Below, one piece after another: positions 47,013 to 55,407 of a DNA stretch of 64,000 bases. The position numbers were made by a program, and so were the translations under genes. This DNA is from Ichthyobacterium seriolicida (GTDB taxonomy: Bacteria; Bacteroidota; Bacteroidia; Flavobacteriales; Ichthyobacteriaceae): NCBI RefSeq assembly GCF_002369955.1, contig NZ_AP014564.1:1222951-1286950 (forward strand), read 5' to 3'. Under the pieces are notes generated by a model. That model ran no database searches and was not told the DNA's origin. It saw only the letters and a list, made by a program, of their open reading frames with translations. The first letter of the stretch is position 1. Each line of letters begins with the position of its first letter.

Positions 47013-47870
47013 TTGAATCCTGATTCTGATCCATATATAGTTTGTAAAGATTTTTTAGTTAGTGGAGAGTATTTCTCATTGAGAAAGGACTTGGAGTCAG
47101 ACTTTTTATTTACGGAAAATATTCCTCTATCTAGGATAGAGGAATATTATAATAGTAAAGGGTATATTTCACATAATAATAAGAATAGCACTTTATTTGA
47201 ACGTGTTTATTCAATGGTTAAAACCTTTTCTACTCAAAGAAAGATTAAGTGGATAAATGAATTTCGTGGTGATAGAGTCATATTAGACATAGGTTGCGCA
47301 ACGGGTGATTTTATAAGGGAATGCAAGGCAAAAGGCTGGAAGATAAACGGATTAGAACCAATATTACAAGCGGAGAGAATATTTGGTAAAGACGAGAAGG
47401 TAAAAATAGAAAAAGACGAATTATTTCTAACTTCTGATCTATCTGTTTTTGAAGATTCCAAATTTGATGTGGTTACTCTTTGGCATTCACTCGAACACAT
47501 AACCGATGATTTAGACAACACAGTTTTTCATTTAAATAGGATATTAAAGCCCAATGGGGCACTATTTATAGCTGTGCCAAATTACAAGTGTTTTGATGCA
47601 TCATTTTACAAGAGTTTTTGGGCTGGTTATGATGTGCCAAGGCATTCGTATCATTTTTCTAGGGAATCAATAAACCGAGTTTTCAAGAATATGGAACTGC
47701 TCGAAACTAAAGCTATGTTATTTGATTCGTTTTACGTGAGCATATTGAGCGAAAGGAATAAAAAAGGAAGTGCTCTAATGGGTTTGTTAATTGGATTTTT
47801 ATCAAACTTTAAAGCACTTTTTACTGGAGAATTTTCTTCTATAACTTATGTTTTACAAAAGAAACCCTAA
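47013..47870 (+). CDS. Class I SAM-dependent methyltransferase
   Basis: A 285-residue protein. It begins with a small segment typical of a flavobacterial family (VCKDFLVSGEYFSL), then the SAM core: VILDIGCATGDFIRECKAKG (motif I), INGLEPI, DVVTLWHSLEHITDD (motif II) and LKPNGALFIAVPNY, with YDVPRHSYHFSRESI following, a pattern seen in enzymes acting on quinones or surface glycans. The start is TTG 47013; no ATG precedes the conserved N-terminus. It follows the protease gene by 26 bases and may be cotranscribed. The substrate is unknown. Confidence 0.85.
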   Translation: MNPDSDPYIVCKDFLVSGEYFSLRKDLESDFLFTENIPLSRIEEYYNSKGYISHNNKNSTLFERVYSMVKTFSTQRKIKWINEFRGDRVILDIGCATGDFIRECKAKGWKINGLEPILQAERIFGKDEKVKIEKDELFLTSDLSVFEDSKFDVVTLWHSLEHITDDLDNTVFHLNRILKPNGALFIAVPNYKCFDASFYKSFWAGYDVPRHSYHFSRESINRVFKNMELLETKAMLFDSFYVSILSERNKKGSALMGLLIGFLSNFKALFTGEFSSITYVLQKKP

Positions 47871-47893
47871 TAGATGAGAAATAATTTTGTCAA

Positions 47894-48319
47894 TTAATTC
47901 TTTTTCTTTTTCTCATCACCTTCTTTAGGTGCTAATACTTCTCCTTTTATATTCAAAAATATTTTATCTCTGTCTTGAGAATTAGAAATTACAGTCAAGT
48001 GTTTGTTAAAAACTCCGATTCTATGAGTGTCATATGAAACTTCTATTTTCCCAGATTTCCCAGGCATAACAGGCTCTTTGGAAGGAGTAGGAACAGTACA
48101 TCCACAAGAGCTTTTAACATCAGATATTATCAAAGGGCTACTTCCTTTGTTGGTGAAGTTGAAATATCTAACTCCACTAGCCCCTTTGTCAATAGTTCCG
48201 TAATCTATCATTTCGGTATCAAACTCTATTAGAGCTCCTTTGTCATTTTCTTGTGTGAACTGTGCAAATAAGAAAGTATTACTGATTAGTATACAGGAAA
48301 CAAACAATATTTTTTTCAT
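47894..48319 (-). CDS. DUF1573-family exported protein
   Basis: A 141-residue protein from ATG 48319 (MKKILFVSCILISNTFLFAQ, a clear signal peptide); a TTG three codons upstream is less likely. The DUF1573 Ig-like domain shows FDTEMIDYGTIDKGASGVRY, KGSSPLIISDVKSSCGCTVP, PVMPGKSGKIEVSYDTHRIG and VISNSQDRDKIFLNIKGEV. The CGC pair is typical. These proteins are abundant in Bacteroidota and resemble surface or periplasmic Ig-type adaptors; the function is not established. It converges on the methyltransferase gene with no terminator visible. Confidence 0.87.
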   Translation of the reverse strand: MKKILFVSCILISNTFLFAQFTQENDKGALIEFDTEMIDYGTIDKGASGVRYFNFTNKGSSPLIISDVKSSCGCTVPTPSKEPVMPGKSGKIEVSYDTHRIGVFNKHLTVISNSQDRDKIFLNIKGEVLAPKEGDEKKKKN

Positions 48320-48417
48320 TTTTATCAAGTTTATATTTTTTAATATTTTTAACTTCGGTTTTTAGTACAAGACTCCACAAAAGTATAATTTTTATATCAA
48401 AAAATATTCTTGCTAAA

Positions 48418-48809
48418 TATTTTTAGGTTCAAGACAACTTAAGGTAAATTTATATGCGTGTAAACCCTTATGTTATCTATGAAAGATAAGTGTATAATTC
48501 GTTCAAGAATTTAGAAGGTAAAATTTAGGTGTATTTTACGACTATTTTGCTTGGATATTGAGGAGACAAATTGTAAAAAAAAAACAGCTTGAGTAAGTTA
48601 GAAATACCTACTCAAGCAACTGCCGATATAACTATCTTTTAACCCAGTTGTTTCAAGCCTTTTAGCTGTTTTTATTACGCAATTTATTAATCTAATTTAG
48701 TTTAAAAGAATGTGAATGGAGATTTAACTATCATATGAAAATTTGTATATTTGATTTGATAAAATGATGTAAAAAAAACACCTCTTAAGTTGTCTTGAAC
48801 CTATTTTTA
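48418..48809. repeat. 376-bp MITE with perfect 18-bp ends and 8-bp target duplication
   Basis: GGTTCAAGACAACTTAAG at 48426-48443 and its exact complement at 48784-48801 bound a 376-bp segment; TATTTTTA lies on both sides (48418-48425 and 48802-48809). Inside, CTTGAGTA and TACTCAAG form an 8-bp hairpin near 48580-48618. No coding frame. The ends do not match IS1380, IS982 or IS256 ends in the window, so the parent element is unknown. This explains most of the 758-base gap before prs. Confidence 0.85.
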
Positions 48810-49008
48810 AATGCTGTAAAAATTTTCAAACGTGTTTTCACTTTTTATTTAGATTCGTATTTATTTTTCATCTACAATTCCTTTTACTTCTACTAAAAAT
48901 ATTCCCAAATAAAGTAGTTATCATATCATTTGAGAGTTTTTTCAAGTTAAAAGGGTAATCTTTCAAATATTTTCTCTGCAAAGTTTAATAACAACGTCAA
49001 AAAACTAT

Positions 49009-49016
49009 TAACTTTG
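49009..49016 (+). promoter_or_regulatory. Candidate -7 box for prs
   Basis: TAACTTTG matches TAnnTTTG, 62 bases before the prs ATG. A GTTTAA lies about 18 bases upstream where a -33 element would be expected, but it is a poor match. Confidence 0.5.
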
Positions 49017-49077
49017 GGCGTTAAAAAAATGTCTGATTTCAGTATTTATATTTTAAGATGAAAATTCAGTAAGTTTT

Positions 49078-50016
49078 ATGGATGTAAGTATTTTTTCGTG
49101 CAGTGTTAGTCAGACTTTGGCCACTGAGATTGCAAATGAGTATGGAAGTGACTTAGAAAAGGTTACATTCACCAAATTTGAAGATGGAGAGTTTAGCTTG
49201 TCGTATGACGAGACTATTAGAGGCAAGAGAGTTTTTATAATTTGTTCGACTATTCCTCCAGCCGATAATCTCATGGAATTATTACTTATGATAGATTCTG
49301 CAAAGAGGGCATCTGCTAGAAAAATAAATGTTGTCATCCCTTATTTTGGATGGGCTAGACAAGATAGAAAAGATAAACCTAGATCTCCTATAGGCGCTAA
49401 ATTAGTCGCTAATTTAATATCCAAGGCAGGGGCTGATCGTATTATAACTATGGATTTACATGCTGATCAGATACAAGGTTTTTTTGAAATACCTGTAGAT
49501 CACATATTCTCATTTGCTATATTCTTACCATATCTAAAGTCTTTAAATCTAGATAATTTAGCTATGGCATCTCCTGATATGGGAGGAGCTAAGAGGGCTT
49601 ATGCATATGCTGATACTATGAATTGTGATGTTATAGTGTCGTACAAGCAGAGAGAAAAAGCTAATGTTGTGAAAAATATATCTATGATAGGTGATGTGGA
49701 AAATAAAAATATCATCATAGTAGACGATATGGTAGACACAGCTGGAACTCTATCTAAAGTTGCTGATAAAATGTTAGAAAAAGGGGCTAAAAGTGTTAGA
49801 GCTATAGCTACACATCCTATACTTTCTAGCAATGCATATGAGAATTTAGAATCCTCATGTATTGAGGAACTTATAGTTACAGATTCTATACCTCTCAGGA
49901 TGGAATCTCCAAAAATAAAAGTAATTTCGTGTGCAAATATTTTTTCTACAGTCATGAAAGGGGTACACATGCAGAGTTCTATAAATAAAATTTTATTTCA
50001 TAATACATATCAATAA
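49078..50016 (+). CDS. prs: Ribose-phosphate pyrophosphokinase
   Basis: PRPP synthetase (312 residues), supplying phosphoribosyl pyrophosphate for nucleotides, histidine, tryptophan and NAD. Class I features: VTFTKFEDGEFSLSYDETIR, YFGWARQDRKDKPRSPIGAK, MDLHADQIQGFFEIPVDH and the PRPP loop IIVDDMVDTAGTL. It is followed 14 bases later by rplY, and then by a terminator and pth, a familiar bacterial arrangement (prs-rplY-pth). Confidence 0.97.
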   Translation: MDVSIFSCSVSQTLATEIANEYGSDLEKVTFTKFEDGEFSLSYDETIRGKRVFIICSTIPPADNLMELLLMIDSAKRASARKINVVIPYFGWARQDRKDKPRSPIGAKLVANLISKAGADRIITMDLHADQIQGFFEIPVDHIFSFAIFLPYLKSLNLDNLAMASPDMGGAKRAYAYADTMNCDVIVSYKQREKANVVKNISMIGDVENKNIIIVDDMVDTAGTLSKVADKMLEKGAKSVRAIATHPILSSNAYENLESSCIEELIVTDSIPLRMESPKIKVISCANIFSTVMKGVHMQSSINKILFHNTYQ

Positions 50017-50030
50017 TTTCTATACTAAAA

Positions 50031-50633
50031 ATGAAAACATTAACAATAAATGGCAAAAAAAGGGGAGATTTAGGGAAATCAGCTAGTAGGCTGTTGCGTA
50101 AAGAGGATCAAGTGCCTTGTGTTATTTATGGTGGTGAAAAAACCTATTATTTTTCTTCAGAAGAGAAAAATTTTAAAGAATTGGTTTACACTCCTAATTC
50201 TTATATCACAAATGTGCAGTTAGACGATGAAAAAATTGAAGCTGTGATGCAGGATATTCAATTTCACCCTGTAACTGATAAAATTTTACATATAGATTTT
50301 ATCGAGGTGAGAGATGGTAAACCAGTAATTGTTGAATTACCTATAATAACTAAGGGCAAATCTGTTGGGGTTATGCAAGGGGGGATACTAGTAAAACGTT
50401 TGAGAAAATTACCTGTAAAAGGATTTGTAAACAATCTACCAGAATCCATAGAGATAGACATATCAGATTTGAATATAGGAGATAGCGTATCTGTTGGTGA
50501 TTTATCTATGGGGCAAAATGAAATTCTATCTTCTAAAAAGAATATTGTGGTAAAGATTAAAACTTCTCGTGTGGCTAATACTGCTAAGAAAGCAGCCGAG
50601 GCTGATAAGAAAAGTAAATCTAAATCTAAATAA
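50031..50633 (+). CDS. rplY: 50S ribosomal protein bL25 (general stress protein Ctc form)
   Basis: 5S rRNA-binding ribosomal protein in the long two-domain form (200 residues). The N-terminal domain has SASRLLRKEDQVPCVIYGGE and IEAVMQDIQFHPVTDKILHI; the C-terminal TL5/Ctc domain has LPIITKGKSVGVMQGGILVK and SIEIDISDLNIGDSVSVGDL. The tail is lysine-serine rich. Probably cotranscribed with prs; a terminator follows. Confidence 0.95.
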   Translation: MKTLTINGKKRGDLGKSASRLLRKEDQVPCVIYGGEKTYYFSSEEKNFKELVYTPNSYITNVQLDDEKIEAVMQDIQFHPVTDKILHIDFIEVRDGKPVIVELPIITKGKSVGVMQGGILVKRLRKLPVKGFVNNLPESIEIDISDLNIGDSVSVGDLSMGQNEILSSKKNIVVKIKTSRVANTAKKAAEADKKSKSKSK

Positions 50634-50674
50634 AGGTTTATCTGTAGGTAGAACTACGGCTTTATGTGTTAAAA

Positions 50675-50717
50675 GAGTCCCTCTGTTCTATTTTACTAGG
50701 GGGCTCATTTATTTTTA
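50675..50717 (+). terminator. Intrinsic terminator between rplY and pth
   Basis: GAGTCCCT (50675-50682) pairs with AGGGGGCTC (50698-50706) with one G-U pair, followed by ATTTATTTTTA. The spacing and U-rich tail are adequate. Confidence 0.6.
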
Positions 50718-50735
50718 TGATTCTCTTGTATATAA

Positions 50736-51305
50736 ATGAGATTTTTAATAGTAGGTCTAGGAAATATAGGAGACAAGTATAGTGGCACCAGGCACAATAT
50801 AGGTTTTACTATTTTAGATGAGGTAGCCCGAGAGTTCAGCTCTGATTTCTCTGTACAGAAATTAGGTCTCATATCCACATTTACCTACTCGAGTAATAGT
50901 GTAGTTTTACTTAAGCCTTCTACTTATATGAATATGAGCGGAAAGTCTGTCAGGTATTGGATGGGAAAAAAAAAGATAGATCTAGAAAACATTTTAATTA
51001 TCACAGACGATATATTCTTGCCATTTGGTCGTTTTAGATTAAAAACTAAGGGTAGCAGTGGTGGGCATAATGGTCTTGGTAGTATAGAAGAGTTTTTAAA
51101 CACTACAGAATATCCTAGGTTTAGGTTTGGGGTGGGTAATGATTTTCTAAAGGGCTCTCAGATAGATCACGTATTGGGTAAGTGGGATCTCCATGAGATA
51201 GAAGAATTAAAAGAGGGTGTCAAAAAATCTGTTTTAGCTGTAAAGAGTTTTTTAAAGTTTGGATTGTCAAAAACTATGAATGATTTTAATAAAAAAATGC
51301 TATGA
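50736..51305 (+). CDS. pth: Peptidyl-tRNA hydrolase
   Basis: Releases peptides from prematurely dissociated peptidyl-tRNA (189 residues). VGLGNIGDKYSGTRHNIGF contains the catalytic histidine (about residue 20), and LLKPSTYMNMSGKSV, ILIITDDIFLPFGRFRL and GSSGGHNGLGSIEEFL complete the family pattern. Its stop overlaps the start of the proline dehydrogenase gene by 4 bases (ATGA at 51302-51305). Confidence 0.96.
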   Translation: MRFLIVGLGNIGDKYSGTRHNIGFTILDEVAREFSSDFSVQKLGLISTFTYSSNSVVLLKPSTYMNMSGKSVRYWMGKKKIDLENILIITDDIFLPFGRFRLKTKGSSGGHNGLGSIEEFLNTTEYPRFRFGVGNDFLKGSQIDHVLGKWDLHEIEELKEGVKKSVLAVKSFLKFGLSKTMNDFNKKML

Positions 51306-52468
51306 TTAGGTTCGATGACACCAAAACTGCATTTGAGATAAAAAGTAATGCTCAATTAAAAAAGTCGTATTATATATTCAGGATAATAAAGAGGTATAAG
51401 CTAGTAAACTTATTATCTAAGATAGCTCTTATAGCCTTAAAGATAAGGATTCCTATTATAGAATATTTGGTAAAGATATCTGTGTTCAATCAATTTTGTG
51501 GTGGGCGCACAAAGAATGATTGTCAAAAAAACATAGATAAAATATATAATGCTAAGGTGTGTTCTATACTTGATTACTCTGTGGAGGGTAAGAGTAATAA
51601 TGCATCTTTTGATAGAACAGTCAATGTTACTATAGAGATCATAGAATATGCTAAAGATAGGGTAGAGATACCTTTTGTGGTGTTTAAGCCCACAGGTATT
51701 GGGAGCTTTGACATATATAAGAAGGTGACAGAAAAAAGTGAGCTCAGTAGTTCAGAACAAAAAGAATGGGATCTTATAGTAGAGAGACATTATAAAATTT
51801 GTGATGCGGCTAAGTATTTTAACGTCTTTGTAATGATAGATGCTGAGGAGAGTTGGATACAAGGGGCTTCTGATAAATTAGTAGAGAAGCTTATGCAAAA
51901 GTACAATAGGGAAAAGCCTTTGGTTTATGGCACCTTACAGATGTATAGGAAAGACAGATTTGAATATCTCAAGTATTTACATGAAAAGGCAGAGAAAGAG
52001 GGTTTTATAGTAGGTGTTAAAATAGTGAGAGGAGCTTATATGGAAAAAGAGAGAGAAAGAGCCAAGAGGAAGAATTATATCTCTCCTATAAATGAGGATA
52101 AAAAAGCCTCAGATGATTTATATAACAGAGCTGTAGGTTACGTATTAGACAACATAAATAAATTATATCTATTTGCAGGAACTCATAATGAAGAGAGCAC
52201 TTTGGATATATTGATGAAAATGAAGGAATTAAATATAAGCTCAGATGATAAGAGAGTTTGGTTTGGACAGTTGTACGGAATGGGAGATCACATAAGTTTT
52301 AATTTATCAAAATCTGGGTATAATGTTGCTAAATATATGCCTTTTGGTCCTGTAAGAGATGTAATACCTTATTTGATAAGGCGTGCAGAGGAAAATACTT
52401 CTGTATCTGGACAGAGTAGCAGAGAGTTGGATCTAATAGAAAAAGAGATGAGTAGAAGGGGGATATAA
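51302..52468 (+). CDS. Proline dehydrogenase
   Basis: FAD enzyme (388 residues) oxidising proline to pyrroline-5-carboxylate. Features: YSVEGKSNNASFDRTVN, FVMIDAEESWIQGASD, VGVKIVRGAYMEKERERAKR, LFAGTHNEES, QLYGMGDHISFNL, and the C-terminal YMPFGPVRDVIPYLIRRAEE. It is the monofunctional form without the PutA aldehyde dehydrogenase domain. It overlaps pth by four bases, so the two are translated together; the coupling is probably incidental. Confidence 0.93.
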   Translation: MIRFDDTKTAFEIKSNAQLKKSYYIFRIIKRYKLVNLLSKIALIALKIRIPIIEYLVKISVFNQFCGGRTKNDCQKNIDKIYNAKVCSILDYSVEGKSNNASFDRTVNVTIEIIEYAKDRVEIPFVVFKPTGIGSFDIYKKVTEKSELSSSEQKEWDLIVERHYKICDAAKYFNVFVMIDAEESWIQGASDKLVEKLMQKYNREKPLVYGTLQMYRKDRFEYLKYLHEKAEKEGFIVGVKIVRGAYMEKERERAKRKNYISPINEDKKASDDLYNRAVGYVLDNINKLYLFAGTHNEESTLDILMKMKELNISSDDKRVWFGQLYGMGDHISFNLSKSGYNVAKYMPFGPVRDVIPYLIRRAEENTSVSGQSSRELDLIEKEMSRRGI

Positions 52469-52509
52469 ATTATTAAATCTTTCTATGTTAAGAAATATGG
52501 TATTTATAG

Positions 52510-55359
52510 ATGAGTATAGAGCGTGTGGACAAATTATTTAATTGTTTCAAAAGTCTACTTTTTGTATTCTTTTATTTTATTCTCTTCAAAAATTCATATT
52601 CCCAGAATGGGAATTTATCTAATAAGATAGTCGTAGAGGCTGATGTTGAGAAAAAAAAACTCTCCTATAATCAAAAGGTTAAATTCAAAAATATTTATCC
52701 AAAAACTCTAAATTATATCTATTTGTATTCTTGGGTGAATTCTGTAAAGAACAATACCCCATTTGCCAATGAGAGAATATTTGCAGAAAAGGATGATTTG
52801 TATTGGTCTAAATACGAATCACAGGGGGATGTAATCGATTTGAAAATAGATAATTCTAAAATTGAGAGTTATAACTTTTTAAAAGATCACCCAGATGTTT
52901 TAGAGATAAAACTCTCTGAATCCTTAATTGAAGGAGATAGCATAGAATTCGAGTTGTCATATGTTGTAAAAGTTCCAGATTCTAAATACACTGAGTACGG
53001 AATATACGAGGATAAATGGCACTTAAAGTATACTAATTTCTATTTATCTAGTTTTATAGGTGACCAGTGGGTGTATTATTCTAGGAAGATGGAAGAAGAT
53101 ATTTCTATTTTATCTTCGGAATATGATGTTTCTTTCAGTATTCCAAAAGATTGGGAACTCCATTCTAATTTAAGTGAAAAATCAGTTTACGAATCAGGAA
53201 ATAGTAAAGTTTATAATCTCAGTTCGCCTAAAGAGAAAGAGATAGAGTTTGTCCTTTTCCCAAAAAAAAGTAAGATTGAATTCGCTAATTATAAAATAGA
53301 TGATAAAACTATACTGACCGAATTCAGTAATAATGAGGTGGAGTATGATAAAAAAATATTTTTTTTAGAAAATCACATCAAATTTTTAGCAAGACATTTG
53401 CTGCCCTTAGGTGATCGAAAAATATTAATAAATAAAAAAGATTTAAAAGATCAAGGTTTTTTAGGGGTGGAAGTAATTTCTTTTTTAAAGGCCTTTTCCG
53501 ATGAGTTTTTATGGGATATTAAAATTTTTAAAGCAATAGCTTCCAAGTATCTCAAAGAGATAATGGACATAGACTATAGAAAAAACTCTTGGATATACAA
53601 GGGTATTTTAAATTTTCTCGAGGTAAAGTATATTCAAGAGAATTATCCTGGAAAAAAAATAGTTGGAGCTCTCTCTAATTGGTTTTTTATAAACTCTTTT
53701 CATTTTTCGGATGTAAAATTTAATGAAAGACATAAATTCTCTTATTTATACATGGCTAGAAAGGGTTTAGATCAGCCTATAAGCACTCCATTAGACAGTT
53801 TGTCTTTCTTGAATAGGTCGGGAATATCAGGATCTAAAGCTGCTTTGGGCTTTTTGTATTTAGAGGATTATTTAGGCCAAGATAAATTTCAACGTTCACT
53901 TAAAGACTTTATACTCAACAGCTCAAATCCTCATGATAGGTCATCAGATTTAGAAGAGATAAAGAAATCCTTACTCTCTAATTCTGATAAAAATACAGAT
54001 TGGTTTTTCGGTGATTTCTTAAACACTCAACGCGTAATGGATTTTGAATTGAGCCATGTGGAAAATATGAGAGATAGCACTTATATAAGTGTTAAAAACA
54101 AAGGGATTTCTGTTCCTTTTAAGGTTTTGGCCTTTAAAGATGACAAAGTATCTTTTTCTAAATGGTATTACAATTCCACAGGTGATAAGAATACTATGGC
54201 CATACCTAATATCGATTACGATAAGATACAAGTAAATGATGCTTATTTAACTTCTGAGTATAGTTTTAGCGATAATGTTATATATCCAAAAAAGTTTTTT
54301 CAAAGATCATGGAGTATAGGGTTATTTGGAGATATGACAAAACACGATGCTTATCAGACCTTTATAACTCCAAATCTAGATTGGAATAACTACGATAAGT
54401 TGCTTTTAGGTTTAGAGATTAACAATAACAGGATTGTCGTTCCTAGTTTATTTGAATATCTCTTGCGTCCATATTACAGCTCTGGAACTAGTAAGCTCAG
54501 TGGTGTTGGTTCTTTTTCATACTCTTGGATATCTGATAATGATAATTTTTGGAGAGAGATAAAAGCCAATTACAATTTCAGTTATTTACATTACGATGTT
54601 AACATGCCCTATTTCAGGCAGAGTTTCGGACTCAAGATAAATCTGAATACTCCAAAGAACAATACTAATCTATATAGTAACGTTATACTTAGATATCTGT
54701 ATATAGAAAAAGAGAGAAAAAAAAGTGTAGATGTAGATAAAGTTTTTAACGCAAGATATACACTTAGAAAGTACAATATACTTTACAATTACTATTACGA
54801 ATTTGATTTGAAAGCTTCAAGAAAGTTTGTGAATATCCATTTAGATCATAGATCTAGGATAAAATACATGAAGGATAATAGGGTGTCTTATAGAGTTTAT
54901 TTAGGTGCGTTTTTATACAATAATACCACTGATGATTACTATAGTTTTTCTTTGGGTAATTCTAGAGATTACCTCTTCGATCACAAGTATTTTGGAAGGT
55001 CTGCCAAGGAAGGTTTTTTAAGTCAACAATTCATAATATCCGAAGGGGGATTTAAAATTAAAAATAGCGAATTTGCAAATAGATTTATAGCTAGTTTAAA
55101 TACCACTATAACTCTTTGGAAATGGATGGAGTTATATGGAGATTTGGCTTATTTAAAGAGGGATAACCAAAATGAGAAATACTTTTATGAAACGGGAATT
55201 AGGCTTAACCTTGTAGAGGATTTTTTAGAGTTTTATTTCCCTTTGAAATCTTCTATTGTGGAAAATATTTTCACCAAAAATTATTATGAAAATATCAGGT
55301 TTGTAATTACTTTAAACTTAGGAAAAATAATTGCTAAGCTGAGCAAAGGTTATTATTGA
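52510..55359 (+). CDS. M1-like exported protein with C-terminal barrel, zinc site lost
   Basis: A 949-residue protein with signal peptide (ends near NSYSQ). Residues 35-230 resemble the N-terminal beta-sandwich of M1 aminopeptidases (NKIVVEADVEKKKLSYNQ, NSVKNNTPFANERI, TNFYLSSFIGDQWVYYSR). The region that should carry HExxH reads IKIFKAIASKYLKEIMDI, and the WxxEGF segment reads SWIYKGILNFLEVKYIQE, so both zinc-ligand motifs are missing. From about residue 600 the sequence is beta-rich with aromatic strands (YNFSYLHYDVNMPYFRQSFG) and ends KLSKGYY, as in an outer-membrane barrel. A structural or binding role is more likely than proteolysis. Confidence 0.7.
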   Translation: MSIERVDKLFNCFKSLLFVFFYFILFKNSYSQNGNLSNKIVVEADVEKKKLSYNQKVKFKNIYPKTLNYIYLYSWVNSVKNNTPFANERIFAEKDDLYWSKYESQGDVIDLKIDNSKIESYNFLKDHPDVLEIKLSESLIEGDSIEFELSYVVKVPDSKYTEYGIYEDKWHLKYTNFYLSSFIGDQWVYYSRKMEEDISILSSEYDVSFSIPKDWELHSNLSEKSVYESGNSKVYNLSSPKEKEIEFVLFPKKSKIEFANYKIDDKTILTEFSNNEVEYDKKIFFLENHIKFLARHLLPLGDRKILINKKDLKDQGFLGVEVISFLKAFSDEFLWDIKIFKAIASKYLKEIMDIDYRKNSWIYKGILNFLEVKYIQENYPGKKIVGALSNWFFINSFHFSDVKFNERHKFSYLYMARKGLDQPISTPLDSLSFLNRSGISGSKAALGFLYLEDYLGQDKFQRSLKDFILNSSNPHDRSSDLEEIKKSLLSNSDKNTDWFFGDFLNTQRVMDFELSHVENMRDSTYISVKNKGISVPFKVLAFKDDKVSFSKWYYNSTGDKNTMAIPNIDYDKIQVNDAYLTSEYSFSDNVIYPKKFFQRSWSIGLFGDMTKHDAYQTFITPNLDWNNYDKLLLGLEINNNRIVVPSLFEYLLRPYYSSGTSKLSGVGSFSYSWISDNDNFWREIKANYNFSYLHYDVNMPYFRQSFGLKINLNTPKNNTNLYSNVILRYLYIEKERKKSVDVDKVFNARYTLRKYNILYNYYYEFDLKASRKFVNIHLDHRSRIKYMKDNRVSYRVYLGAFLYNNTTDDYYSFSLGNSRDYLFDHKYFGRSAKEGFLSQQFIISEGGFKIKNSEFANRFIASLNTTITLWKWMELYGDLAYLKRDNQNEKYFYETGIRLNLVEDFLEFYFPLKSSIVENIFTKNYYENIRFVITLNLGKIIAKLSKGYY

Positions 55360-55366
55360 TTTTCCT

Positions 55367-55374
55367 TAAATTTG
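55367..55374 (+). promoter_or_regulatory. Candidate -7 box for the fused E1 gene
   Basis: TAAATTTG matches TAnnTTTG. Transcription would begin near 55381, which supports ATG 55408 as the start over the TTG at 55372. Confidence 0.5.
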
Positions 55375-55407
55375 TTTGCCTTTTTTTACACTTTTAATTC
55401 CCAATAC

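Noticed and set aside
49599-49970. A 123-codon minus-strand frame inside prs
   Set aside because: Antisense to strongly conserved prs codons, with no start context or domain.
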